Position numbers and translations under genes: made by a program
Source: Anoxybacteroides rupiense
GTDB lineage: Bacteria; Bacillota; Bacilli; Bacillales; Anoxybacillaceae
Reading direction: 5' to 3'
Length of the DNA: 64,000 bases
NCBI RefSeq assembly: GCF_014196195.1
Contig: NZ_JACIDF010000004.1
Location: 1 to 64,000 of the forward strand
The notes under the pieces: model-generated
Told to the model about the DNA's origin: nothing
Databases searched by the model: none
The model's input: the letters and a program-made list of their open reading frames with translations, nothing else
Part shown: positions 36,976 through 45,295 of the stretch, piece after piece
Layout of the letters: each line of letters starts with the position of its first letter
Numbering within the stretch: the stretch's first letter is position 1

Positions 36976-38559
36976 ATGAAGAAATTATTGTTTGGAACCA
37001 TCTTAGCAGGAGTCGTTGCTATCGGTACAGCCTGCTCAAATAATACTTCGCACAGTTCCATGCAAGGACACGATATGTCAAACATGAATATGAAGGAAGA
37101 AAACACCGCACAGGACTCCAGTAAGAAACTGCCTTTGGCAACAAACACAGAAGTTTTATCCGGTAAAGAGATTAATCTTACTGCTAAGGAAGCATTATTA
37201 CAAATAAATGATAAAGTAAAACTTCCGGTCTACACGTACAATGGATCTGTTCCCGGTGCACAAATCCGTATTAAACAAGGGGACAGAGTGAAAATCAATT
37301 TTAAAAATGAATTACCGGAACCGACGACCATTCATTGGCACGGCTACCCTGTTCCGAATAGTCAAGATGGAGTTCCGGGTGTCACGATGAACGCAATTAA
37401 ACCGGGGGAAACCTTTACGTATGAATTTACAGCTACTGTACCGGGAACGTATTTTTATCATTCCCATCAAGAAAGCGCGAAACAAGTGGACAAGGGATTA
37501 TACGGTACATTAATTGTAGAGCCTAAGAATGAGGAAAAAGTAGATCGAGATTATACACTTGTGTTAGATGAATGGATGAGCAATCCAGATGAAGGAAATA
37601 TGGATATGAGTGGTATGGATCATAGTAATATGGGACATGGAAATAGCTCTGATGACCAACATATGGATATGAGCAGCATGGGCCATGATATGAGTATGTA
37701 TGATATTTTCACGATTAACGGGAAAAGCGGTTCCGCTGTAGAACCTTTAAAAGTAAAAAAAGGCGAAAAAGTACGGCTCCGCCTTGTAAACGCAGGATAC
37801 ATGCCTCACAAGCTTCATCTGCATGGCCATGAGTTTAAAATTGTCGCAACAGACGGGCAGCCGTTAAAAGATCCGCAGCCAATCAAAGATGAACTTTTAA
37901 ATATTGCTCCGGGTGAACGTTATGATATTGAATTTACAGCGAATAATCCGGGAGAATGGTTATTAGAATGCCATGGTGATATGAAAGGCACCGATGGCAT
38001 GAAAGTAAAAATTCAATACGTAGGACAGGCAAACAATACGGACAAAGCAAACGCAAAAGAGGATCTCCGTATCGTTGATATTACAAAATACGGAAAACAT
38101 GAATTAGGTCAATTTACATTAGACCAAAAATATGATGTAGAGTACACAATGGATTTAGGAACAGCCATGGGCAAAGATGGCATGGTCTACACGATTAATG
38201 GGAAAACGTATCCTGAAACAGCACCCGTAAATGTGAAGAAAGGAGATCTAGTAAAAGTAAAATTGGTGAACAATTCACCGAAAGATTTACATCCTATGCA
38301 TTTACACGGACATTTCTTCCAAGTATTAAGTAAAAATGGTAAGCCAATTACAGGCTCCCCATTGATTAAGGATACCTTGAATTTAAAACCGGGTGAAGAA
38401 TATGTAGTCGCATTTAAAGCAGATAATCCGGGAAATTGGATGTTCCATTGCCATGACTTGCACCATGCTTCAGCCGGAATGGTCACAGAAGTAAAATATA
38501 AAGATTACAAATCTGACTATATACCAAACTCTAATGACACAACAAATAAACCTGAATAA
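36976..38559 (+). CDS. Met-rich multicopper oxidase, lipoprotein-like
   Basis: 527 residues from the ATG at 36976 with GGAGGG eight bases before it. N-terminal signal with IGTACSN resembling a lipobox, so probably lipid-anchored outside the membrane. Cupredoxin copper ligands are seen in order: HWHGYPVPNSQDG, YFYHSHQ, PHKLHLHGHEF, then C-terminal HPMHLHGHFF and MFHCHDLHHASAGM. The Met/His-rich stretches at residues 25-45 (HSSMQGHDMSNMNM) and about 215-245 (MDMSGMDHSNMGHG) resemble the copper-binding segments of CueO/CopA-type cuprous oxidases. Predicted role: oxidising Cu(I) at the cell surface. It carries a promoter element shared with the cytochrome maturation operon. Confidence 0.92.
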   Translation: MKKLLFGTILAGVVAIGTACSNNTSHSSMQGHDMSNMNMKEENTAQDSSKKLPLATNTEVLSGKEINLTAKEALLQINDKVKLPVYTYNGSVPGAQIRIKQGDRVKINFKNELPEPTTIHWHGYPVPNSQDGVPGVTMNAIKPGETFTYEFTATVPGTYFYHSHQESAKQVDKGLYGTLIVEPKNEEKVDRDYTLVLDEWMSNPDEGNMDMSGMDHSNMGHGNSSDDQHMDMSSMGHDMSMYDIFTINGKSGSAVEPLKVKKGEKVRLRLVNAGYMPHKLHLHGHEFKIVATDGQPLKDPQPIKDELLNIAPGERYDIEFTANNPGEWLLECHGDMKGTDGMKVKIQYVGQANNTDKANAKEDLRIVDITKYGKHELGQFTLDQKYDVEYTMDLGTAMGKDGMVYTINGKTYPETAPVNVKKGDLVKVKLVNNSPKDLHPMHLHGHFFQVLSKNGKPITGSPLIKDTLNLKPGEEYVVAFKADNPGNWMFHCHDLHHASAGMVTEVKYKDYKSDYIPNSNDTTNKPE

Positions 38560-38602
38560 CAATGTGAACTAACCCCAAAAAGTGGATGTTTAAAAAATCC
38601 CT

Positions 38603-38645
38603 GGAGTTATTTCCTATAGAAGGAAATAACTCCCTTTTCTTTTTC
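38603..38645 (+). terminator. Terminator of the multicopper oxidase gene
   Basis: Perfect 12-base stem GGAGTTATTTCC / GGAAATAACTCC with a 7-base loop followed by CTTTTCTTTTTC. Confidence 0.92.
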
Positions 38646-38714
38646 TTTAGTGTTTATTTTTGCTTGTCACTTAGTGGCTTGACATAGAGTCTCCTTAAGA
38701 ATAGTTACCTCGCC

Positions 38715-38800
38715 AGTAAGCCAAGTGCTGTTTCAACTCCTCCTTCTTAACCAGTACATGTCATACCTTCAACTTGTAAATGATATTACGTTTTTGACAT
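38715..38800 (-). pseudogene. Relic of a merA N-terminal metal-binding domain
   Basis: Minus strand: GGAGG ribosome site, ATG at 38798-38800, then after a stop [12 protein letters not shown], a stop, and VETAL, matching the first 25 codons of the intact merA at 56334 ([20 protein letters not shown]). Everything downstream is missing. So a second mercury reductase gene once started here. The short GGCTTGACAT piece at 38672-38702 belongs to the dispersed repeat. Confidence 0.7.
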
Positions 38801-38828
38801 TTAATTTCCTCCTTCCAAACAATAGTTT

Positions 38829-39494
38829 TTACACGAAAAAAATAAAGAATAAATTCAAACTTACTAGAAAAACCAAAACAATAGATACCCAATTTCTTAC
38901 ATAGTTGAAACATCTTTGGTCTTTTAATTGTTGGTCTATTTCAAATCCGTATACTAGCAGACTCATGATTAAAATTGGAGTTACTATTGTTACTGAGAAT
39001 AAAATTGGCATTAAAAAGCTATTTACACTTTTATAAAAATAAAATGGTAAGAATTTTGACACTGCAGAGATTATTGGATCGAAGAGGAATGACGTCAAAA
39101 ATCCGAGACTTAAACTCATCATCTTAAATTTAAATGAAAATAACAAAAATAAAATATACACCATGACTATAGCACTGACAACCTTACCTATGATTTGGAT
39201 AAATGACAGTAACCAGAGATCTCCAAATTTTGTCGCCCAAAATATCATCACGAATAACCCAATTGTTTTCCCCAGAACGAGATAACATAGTTCTCTTATC
39301 CAATTTTGATGAAATTGTTTAAAAAGGTAACAAATAAACAAAATGTTTATATAAATTTGGCTTGGTGTAAATAAAGCCAATAGACCTAAGTATATTGTTT
39401 TTAATATCCTCGTTTGGCTTTCATGATAATGACTCCAAAAAAACTCGTGAATATTTAATAAGAATACATCTACAAATTGGTTGTATAATTCCAT
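38829..39494 (-). CDS. Polytopic membrane protein of unknown family
   Basis: 221 residues, strongly hydrophobic, five or six membrane segments (for example residues 35-60, 70-90, 93-118, 150-175, 195-220). A GAGGAGT ribosome site precedes the ATG. No transporter signature that I recognise. The layout, with an amphipathic N-terminus and a repeated pattern of short loops, could fit a small transporter or a cytochrome-assembly accessory. Upstream (39495-39571) it is bordered by the dispersed 330-bp repeat, so its promoter may be carried by that repeat. Confidence 0.65.
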   Translation of the reverse strand: MELYNQFVDVFLLNIHEFFWSHYHESQTRILKTIYLGLLALFTPSQIYINILFICYLFKQFHQNWIRELCYLVLGKTIGLFVMIFWATKFGDLWLLSFIQIIGKVVSAIVMVYILFLLFSFKFKMMSLSLGFLTSFLFDPIISAVSKFLPFYFYKSVNSFLMPILFSVTIVTPILIMSLLVYGFEIDQQLKDQRCFNYVRNWVSIVLVFLVSLNLFFIFFV

Positions 39495-39571
39495 ATAATA
39501 CTCCTCACAAAATTAATGTGTTTCAAATTTTTCCTTTGATAATATTCACTTTATGTTGCCTATTGTCCACA

Positions 39572-39898
39572 TCTTTGTTTTCTGCAACTAAAAATTTAAG
39601 CGAAATGCAATGAAAAAGTTTAGCACCATAGTTCCATAAAAGTAAATATAATCCATATACCAATATAATTATCTTACTCTATAAGGCTTGACATGGAGTC
39701 TCTGCGTGCATGGATTCTTTTGCGAAGGCTGCAGCACAAAAGGAGTTCGCAGAGACAACCAGCCTACCATGCACGCCACTCCATGTAAAGCCGTGTCTCT
39801 GAATTATATTTTGTGAGAAAACTGACCTGTTTTGTTTCCAATTTAGTGCTTAATTTTTTATCTTGCATTTTCCTAAAGTTTTATTTTGCATTAAACAC
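39572..39898 (-). repeat. About 330-bp dispersed repeat, copy B (inverted)
   Basis: Reverse-complement match to 4626-4956. The core at 39685-39793 begins GGCTTGACATGGAGTCTC and ends with the complementary ACTCCATGTAAAGCC, so single-stranded forms would fold into a long hairpin with internal arms (GCGAA/TTCGC, CTTTTG/CAAAAG). No transposase remains here. The interval 39899-40002 is otherwise empty. Confidence 0.65.
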
Positions 39899-40002
39899 GT
39901 CTTTAAATTTGTAAGCAACATGTTATTCACAATAAATAACCAACCATACCCATCATTAGAAAAAAGTGTTTTAGCTTTTCCCCTCCTGAAAACTTAATAT
40001 TA

Positions 40003-40716
40003 CTAAAAACCGGTGAAACCCCCATAAAATCTGTTGATAAGAAATGATGTTAACTTTGTCATCCAATCAAAAAACAAGAATATTCCCATAAAAACCATAA
40101 TGTAACCACTGACTTTTAAAATCGTCCGGTTATATTTTTTAATCCAATGTAATTTTCCAATAAAAAACGCCATAGTAAAAAAAGGAATTGAAAAACCAAG
40201 TGAATACATTATCATATAAAACAGTGCTTGATTGGGATTTGTTACAGCTAAAGCGATTACGGAAGCCAAAATCGGGCCTGTGCATGGTGTCCAACCGGCA
40301 GCAAATCCAATTCCAATGAGACTTGATCCAAAGTAACCTGTTGGGCGATTCCGAAACGAAAACATCTTCCTATCTTTCATAAGAACAGATGGTTTAAATA
40401 CACCGATGGTCATCAGGCCGAAGAAAATGATTAAAATGGAACCTATTTGCCTTATTAAATCATCGTATTTTAAAAAGAAGGATCCTATAACGGACGTAGA
40501 AAAACCAATCACGATAAAAATCACTGTAAAACCAAGCAAGAAGAAAGCTGTATGTAAAAGTGCCCTCTTCTGCAATAATCCATTATTTTCTTTTATTTCT
40601 TCAACCGAAATACCCGTAATATAAGATAAAAATGCGGGATAAAGCGGGAGACAACATGGTGAAATAAACGATAAAACTCCTGCACCAAATGATAAAATCG
40701 CATTAACCTCTGTCAT
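40003..40716 (-). CDS. ccdA: Cytochrome c biogenesis thiol carrier CcdA
   Basis: 237 residues, six membrane segments. Conserved FISPCCLPLYPAFLSYITG (first redox Cys) and AAGWTPCTGPILASV (second) are the paired cysteine motifs of CcdA/DsbD transmembrane domains, which carry reducing equivalents from cytosolic thioredoxin across the membrane. An AGGAGC-type ribosome site precedes the ATG. It ends a cassette resB-resC-resA-ccdA, with a 42-base gap after resA. In most bacilli ccdA is elsewhere, so its coupling here is unusual. Predicted partner: ResA. Confidence 0.92.
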   Translation of the reverse strand: MTEVNAILSFGAGVLSFISPCCLPLYPAFLSYITGISVEEIKENNGLLQKRALLHTAFFLLGFTVIFIVIGFSTSVIGSFFLKYDDLIRQIGSILIIFFGLMTIGVFKPSVLMKDRKMFSFRNRPTGYFGSSLIGIGFAAGWTPCTGPILASVIALAVTNPNQALFYMIMYSLGFSIPFFTMAFFIGKLHWIKKYNRTILKVSGYIMVFMGIFLFFDWMTKLTSFLINRFYGGFTGF

Positions 40717-40758
40717 GATATCAGCTCCTTTAATAACAAAAAGGGAGCTCCCTCCCTA

Positions 40759-41286
40759 TCATGGCATAATTTGAGTCATATATTTCTCTATATCTTCTTC
40801 AGTTAGACTGGCTGTGATTCGATCAACTACTTTTCCATTTTTGTCAATTAGAAATGTAACTGGGATTGGCCCCACACCATATAAATCAATGACTTCTTCT
40901 TTCTCATCTAGCAAAATTGGAAAAGTCAGACCATAACGTTTTACAAACTTTTCTACTGTTAATTTTGGTTCACCTACATCAACTGCTAAAATCGTAACTC
41001 CTTTGTCTTTAAATTTCTCATACTGATTTTGCATATAAGGCATCTCTTCTTTACAAGGCGGACAATAGGTGGCCCAAAAATTTAAAAACACACCTTGTCC
41101 TCGATAATCACTTAATCTTACCGTTTTTCCATCAAGAGTTTGTAATTGAAAATCCGGGGCTTGGTCGCCACGAGAGACCATTCCATTGTCATTGTTAAAA
41201 ATACTTGAATATAGTACATAAATGATCGTAGCAACAAATCCAATTAAAATCCCAATTCGCACGATAAGTCTTCTTTTTTTAGCCAA
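40759..41286 (-). CDS. resA: Membrane-anchored thiol-disulfide oxidoreductase ResA
   Basis: 175 residues from a TTG at 41284-41286 with AAAGGAG upstream; the longer ATG frame to 41346 overlaps resC and has no ribosome site. One N-terminal membrane anchor (residues about 8-28), then a thioredoxin/TlpA fold with active site WATYCPPCKEEMPYM (CxxC) and cis-Pro region GPIPVTFLIDKNG. It reduces the heme-binding cysteines of apocytochrome c outside the membrane, receiving electrons from CcdA. Length matches Bacillus ResA (about 180). Confidence 0.9.
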   Translation of the reverse strand: MAKKRRLIVRIGILIGFVATIIYVLYSSIFNNDNGMVSRGDQAPDFQLQTLDGKTVRLSDYRGQGVFLNFWATYCPPCKEEMPYMQNQYEKFKDKGVTILAVDVGEPKLTVEKFVKRYGLTFPILLDEKEEVIDLYGVGPIPVTFLIDKNGKVVDRITASLTEEDIEKYMTQIMP

Positions 41287-41314
41287 AACGAAAAACACTC
41301 CTTTACAAATTCTT

Positions 41315-42508
41315 TTAAGCATATGAATGCAATCCAGCAATGACAAGATTTACGACAATTAAATTAAACATTATGATGACAAAACCTATCACAGACAGCC
41401 AAGCAGACTTTTCTCCTTCCCAACCTTTTGATAATCGGAGATGGAGATATGCTGCATAGAAAAGAAAAGTGATTAATGCCCAGACTTCTTTTGGATCCCA
41501 TCCCCAAAACCTTGTCCATGCTTCTTGTGCCCATATCATTGCAAATATTAACGCACCTAATGTAAATACCGGAAAACCAATAATTACTGAACGATAACTG
41601 ATTTCATCTACTAATTCCGGACGAATATTTTTTAAGTATGGTTGAATCTTTGCCCCAATTCTTTTTTGGAATAAAAGTCGCAACATTATATATAACACGA
41701 GTCCCATTAATAATGACCAAATCAATGAATTTAGTTTTCTTGGTGCATTGACCCCATTCATCCATGAAGGAGCTTCTACAATTGGTTTAAAAGAATGAGA
41801 ACTCTTCACGATTTCCCCGTCAGGAGGCCCTACTATGGCTGGCATATGATAAACAAGCTCTTGTTCTTGTTGTGTTTCATTTACCCATGAAAATGTTGTT
41901 TCAAAATTCATGGCATTAAAAATATAAGAAACAATGGCGAAAGCTAATGTACTTAATATAGAATAAATCACAAATTCAATCCAAAAGGTTTTTTTGCTGC
42001 TCTTCGTTTGGTCAACAACTCGCAATAAGTAAATAAAACCTGCTACAAAACTAATGGTCAAAATTCCTTCTCCTAATGCTGCTGTTGTCACATGAATTTT
42101 CAGCCAATAACTTTGTAAAGCTGGCACTAATGGCGATGCCTCTTTTGGAAATACACTGGCATAGGCAATAACCGTCATCGCAGTAGGAAGTGCAAATAGT
42201 CCAATGATGTTTGTTTTATAAATTAAATAGATTATTAAATACCCCAAAACGATCATCATGCCTAAAAATGTAGTAAACTCAAACATATTGCTTACTGGTA
42301 CATGAGAAATGGCAATCCAGCGAGTAATAAAATAACCGATTTGCAATAAAAAACCTAAAGCAGCAACAATGATTGAAATACGTTCCCATTTTTTGATTTT
42401 CAAAGAAGCTTTCTTTTGTTTTGACGCGAAAGATCCCCATGCTAGAATGGTTGCTATAAAATAAGCAAAAAATGAACTAGCTAAAAGATTACTGCTCACA
42501 TTAATCAT
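41315..42508 (-). CDS. resC: Cytochrome c maturation protein ResC (CcsA family)
   Basis: 397 residues with about eight membrane segments. The tryptophan-rich heme-handling motif WGWDPKEVWALITFLFYAAY lies near residue 320, with flanking histidines (H in the LHLRLSKGWEG region). Together with ResB it forms the system II synthase that delivers heme and attaches it to apocytochrome c outside the cell. Its ATG overlaps the resB stop by 4 bases. The periplasmic loop PAIVGPPDGEIVKSSHSFKP is longer than a minimal loop but in range. Confidence 0.92.
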   Translation of the reverse strand: MINVSSNLLASSFFAYFIATILAWGSFASKQKKASLKIKKWERISIIVAALGFLLQIGYFITRWIAISHVPVSNMFEFTTFLGMMIVLGYLIIYLIYKTNIIGLFALPTAMTVIAYASVFPKEASPLVPALQSYWLKIHVTTAALGEGILTISFVAGFIYLLRVVDQTKSSKKTFWIEFVIYSILSTLAFAIVSYIFNAMNFETTFSWVNETQQEQELVYHMPAIVGPPDGEIVKSSHSFKPIVEAPSWMNGVNAPRKLNSLIWSLLMGLVLYIMLRLLFQKRIGAKIQPYLKNIRPELVDEISYRSVIIGFPVFTLGALIFAMIWAQEAWTRFWGWDPKEVWALITFLFYAAYLHLRLSKGWEGEKSAWLSVIGFVIIMFNLIVVNLVIAGLHSYA

Positions 42509-44133
42509 GCTACCTCTCCTTTATGCTCTTTTTGATCCTGAGGCTTGGTTAAATCTGTATCTTTAATTACATAATCAATCTCTTTTTTAAGTCCATACCA
42601 GTTTTTGTTTGTATGTGCTGCCATCCAAATTTCATTTCCGACGATTTGCACCCAGATTCTTCGATGGTTCCAATACATACCTTGAACAAGACCAATCATA
42701 AAAATTAAGCCGCCGAATGCTATGACTCCTAAGGTGCGGTCTTTTCTTACAGTTAAAGCAGTAACATTACGTACATCCAATTTTGTAAACGTCATTTTAA
42801 ATTTGTTTTCACCGAATGGCTCCAAATTTTGTCGAATAGCAACAAAACTGATTTCTCCATCCTTTGTTTTAGGGGTGTACATTTTAAATACAAATGCAGG
42901 GTTATTTGGAATTTTGGATTTTGTTGTTGGACCTTTATCGCCAAATTCAAAATCAGGAAAATATTCGAGAATTTCCACTTTATACCCATTTCCTAAATTG
43001 TAAGTAGATTTTGGATTCAATAAATCAACTTCTATTTCTCCAAAGGTTTTTCCGGTCTCTTTTTCCTCCAACTTAAAATACATTTTATGAAACTCATTCA
43101 ACTTGTAACTTGTTTGATAAAGAGCAAATCCATCGAATTTTAAAGGATGATTGACCTTAATCGATTGTTGTTTAAGTTTAACTAGTTTAGGTTCAGCACC
43201 AGCAATTCCTACATTTTTGTTTTCATAAAGGATAGCATCAGTCTGATAGTTTTTTGGAATTCCATTACCGACTTTTTTTATTATTTCTTGAAACTTTTTA
43301 TCATCTTGATCATAAGTCTCTAATATGAATCTTTCACTTTTTAAATAGTATTTTCTGTCTGTACCAGGGATTGCTTCTGTTTCTCCATCACGAATCCAGA
43401 GAACTTCATCCACGTACATTCCTGGGAAAAATCTTAACATCGCGCCAATTAATACAATCACCAGACCAAGATGATTAACATACGGTCCCCATCTGGAAAA
43501 ACGTCCTTTTTCCGCGAGAATATTTCCGTTTTCTTTACGTATCTGATAATGTTTTTCTTTTAATTTCTGCTCAACTTGTTTTATCGTTTCGTGAGGATTT
43601 GGAACTCGTGATATTCCAAAGATTCTTTGACGTTTTAAAAAGCTTGTATGCCTTGTAACACTCTGTTTTTTTAAAGCCCGATATAGGGGAACAACCCGAT
43701 CTAAACTTGCAATAATTAAGGATAAACCCATTGATGCAAGCAAAAGCATATACCACCAAGAGCCATACAGATTATGGAATCCTAATGTGTAGAAAATATA
43801 TCCAACTACCCCATACTGTTCTTTATAATATTGTGCTGGATATACATTAGGTGGAATATACATTTCCTGTGGCAATATTGTACCAATAGCTGACGCAATA
43901 AGAGTTAACACGATAATCCAAATTCCAACTTTTACAGACGAGAAGAAGTTCCAAATTTTATCAATTATTGTTGTTTGATATGTTTTCGATCTCCTTGCAA
44001 CCCCTTCATATCGCATATCCAGAAGTTTCTGTTCTGTTTCTTCATGAAACGGTTTGCCGCACGATTCGCATAATTCCGTTCCAATAGGGTTTTTATGCCC
44101 ACATTCACATTCTATCAATTGCAATTTCCTCAC
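42505..44133 (-). CDS. resB: Cytochrome c maturation protein ResB with zinc ribbon
   Basis: 542 residues. The N-terminus carries a cytosolic CxC...CxxC zinc-ribbon (CECGHKNPIGTELCESCGKP). Membrane segments follow at about 65-85, 118-140 and 208-228, then a large extracellular domain and a last segment near 480 (LGVIAFGGLIFMIGLVQGMY). ResB pairs with ResC in system II cytochrome c biogenesis. First gene of the cassette, with a promoter that contains the shared operator element. Its occurrence beside copper genes rather than with resD-resE suggests a second, metal-associated copy. Confidence 0.9.
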   Translation of the reverse strand: MRKLQLIECECGHKNPIGTELCESCGKPFHEETEQKLLDMRYEGVARRSKTYQTTIIDKIWNFFSSVKVGIWIIVLTLIASAIGTILPQEMYIPPNVYPAQYYKEQYGVVGYIFYTLGFHNLYGSWWYMLLLASMGLSLIIASLDRVVPLYRALKKQSVTRHTSFLKRQRIFGISRVPNPHETIKQVEQKLKEKHYQIRKENGNILAEKGRFSRWGPYVNHLGLVIVLIGAMLRFFPGMYVDEVLWIRDGETEAIPGTDRKYYLKSERFILETYDQDDKKFQEIIKKVGNGIPKNYQTDAILYENKNVGIAGAEPKLVKLKQQSIKVNHPLKFDGFALYQTSYKLNEFHKMYFKLEEKETGKTFGEIEVDLLNPKSTYNLGNGYKVEILEYFPDFEFGDKGPTTKSKIPNNPAFVFKMYTPKTKDGEISFVAIRQNLEPFGENKFKMTFTKLDVRNVTALTVRKDRTLGVIAFGGLIFMIGLVQGMYWNHRRIWVQIVGNEIWMAAHTNKNWYGLKKEIDYVIKDTDLTKPQDQKEHKGEVA

Positions 44134-44166
44134 CTTTCTATAAATACTTTTCCATTGCCTTATGGA

Positions 44167-44202
44167 ATTATAGAAGAAAAATTTGAAGAAAATATGAAGA
44201 AG
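44167..44202 (-). promoter_or_regulatory. resB promoter with shared operator element (site 2)
   Basis: On the minus strand CTTCATATTTTCTTCAAA is followed by -10 TATAAT (44167-44172). CATATTTTC (44188-44196) lies exactly 15 bases upstream of the -10. TTCTTCA words repeat at 11-base spacing, as for OmpR-family direct-repeat sites. The -10 is 33 bases upstream of the resB ATG. Confidence 0.7.
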
Positions 44203-44240
44203 ACCAAAAAATTATAAATTTACTAGTATTTTATAAAATA

Positions 44241-44270
44241 AAAAAAAGCAACCAAATTTGGTTGCCTTTT
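44241..44270 (-). terminator. Terminator of the 82-residue gene
   Basis: Perfect palindrome GCAACCAAATTTGGTTGC (44248-44265) flanked by T runs on both strands, just past the stop codon at 44276; works for minus transcription. Confidence 0.85.
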
Positions 44271-44275
44271 TCGCA

Positions 44276-44524
44276 TTATGTAGTATGTTTTGTCTTAGAC
44301 AATATAATGACATTGGAATCATCAGTTTGTTTAAGGAGTTCGATTTCTTCCATTAATTTCATATTTTGTTCTTGTAAATTTTTCACTTGCATCTTCAATG
44401 ATTTCAGTTCATTCAATTGATTTGTTGATTGAGTTGTGTGACAGTCCTTTTTCCCTCGTGTAAACATCCCTTTCATACAGAATAACATCATTAAAGGACA
44501 TAATAAGTATATCAACCATTCCAT
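44276..44524 (-). CDS. Small membrane-anchored coiled-coil protein (DUF2933-like)
   Basis: 82 residues. One membrane segment at the N-terminus (MEWLIYLLCPLMMLFCMKGMF), a basic stretch, then a coiled coil (residues 38-68, LKSLKMQVKNLQEQNMKLM). GAAAGGGGATC precedes the ATG. Similar short proteins accompany copper-resistance genes in Bacillaceae and are often listed as DUF2933; that name is tentative here. Between it and the Met-rich gene (44525-44737) is a region of hairpins that I cannot assign. Confidence 0.65.
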   Translation of the reverse strand: MEWLIYLLCPLMMLFCMKGMFTRGKKDCHTTQSTNQLNELKSLKMQVKNLQEQNMKLMEEIELLKQTDDSNVIILSKTKHTT

Positions 44525-44737
44525 ATTTCCTGATCCCCTTTCATATAAATTGAAACCTCTTTCAGTAGGAGATCTCCTTCCTTTATATTACAAGTTCGTC
44601 CACGAATGAGGTTCTTTCGGTCGGTAATTCCTCGTTCGAAGATGCTTGAGGCTGTCCTACCGCCCATTAGAACAGGGCAACTTCGGTAAAAAGCCCTTCA
44701 AAAAAGAAGAACTTTTATCAATTTTTACACGATGGTT

Positions 44738-44950
44738 TTATTCAGCTTTATTATAAGATTCCATGAATTCTCCGCATGCCTTCATCATTTTTTGTCCTTG
44801 AGGAGAATTCATCGCTTCCATCATCTTCATCATACCGTTTCCATTCATCATGTTCGTCATACTATCTGACTTTTCCGCATAAGAAAACTGTCCGACTACT
44901 AACAATGCTGCCAGCGCAAATGAAGAAACAAATGCAATTTTCTTTTTCAT
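44738..44950 (-). CDS. Met-rich secreted peptide
   Basis: 70 residues. A clear signal peptide (MKKKIAFVSSFALAALLVVG ... SYA) is followed by a mature part of about 45 residues with nine methionines in MTNMMNGNGMMKMMEAM and a single Cys (MKACGEFMESY). Methionine clusters of this kind bind Cu(I), so an extracellular copper buffer or copper donor is likely. It has its own promoter with the shared operator element. No named family that I know. Confidence 0.75.
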   Translation of the reverse strand: MKKKIAFVSSFALAALLVVGQFSYAEKSDSMTNMMNGNGMMKMMEAMNSPQGQKMMKACGEFMESYNKAE

Positions 44951-44979
44951 TTATGATCCCCTCCCTTCGTTTTAAAACC

Positions 44980-45018
44980 ATTATAGACAATAAATTTGAT
45001 GAAAATATGGAGATTTGT
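44980..45018 (-). promoter_or_regulatory. Met-rich peptide promoter with shared operator element (site 3)
   Basis: Minus strand: CTCCATATTTTCATCAAA, 15-base interval, then -10 TATAAT (44980-44985). CATATTTTC is at 45001-45009. Same architecture as sites 1, 2 and 4. The -10 is 29 bases from the ATG. Confidence 0.75.
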
Positions 45019-45100
45019 CTATTCTCTAACATGTCTCATGCTATCTTACAAATGTACTTGGAACTTTTGGGAGAAAATATAAAGACGACTCATCAATCTT

Positions 45101-45295
45101 TCAATAGCCGTTTTTTCTCTTCATATTCATTTGCATCAATTCTCCACGAGCAAGTCGCTCTTTGAGAATATTCAATGCATGATTTGATTTATTTTCAAAT
45201 GGTTTCATGATTAACAAGATCATACAATATATTGCAAATCCAATAATGATGATCCAAAATAACATATTTAACATCATACCCATGTTCATCATCAT
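45101..45295 (-). CDS. Met-rich SHOCT-like membrane protein
   Basis: 64 residues. MMMNMGMMLNMLFW leads into one membrane segment (residues 12-32), then a short C-terminal ALNILKERLARGELMQMNMK that matches the SHOCT oligomerisation motif (LKERLARGEI). Its start overlaps the stop of the 398-residue gene by 4 bases (ATGA), so it ends the two-component operon. Such proteins are common next to copper ATPases and oxidases; the methionines suggest metal contact. Confidence 0.75.
   Translation of the reverse strand: MMMNMGMMLNMLFWIIIIGFAIYCMILLIMKPFENKSNHALNILKERLARGELMQMNMKRKNGY

Noticed and set aside
44525-44737. Possible right end or guide RNA of an IS605-type element
   Set aside because: Some hairpins and GC-rich stretches are present, but no TnpB remnant or typical end sequence could be matched, so no feature is claimed.
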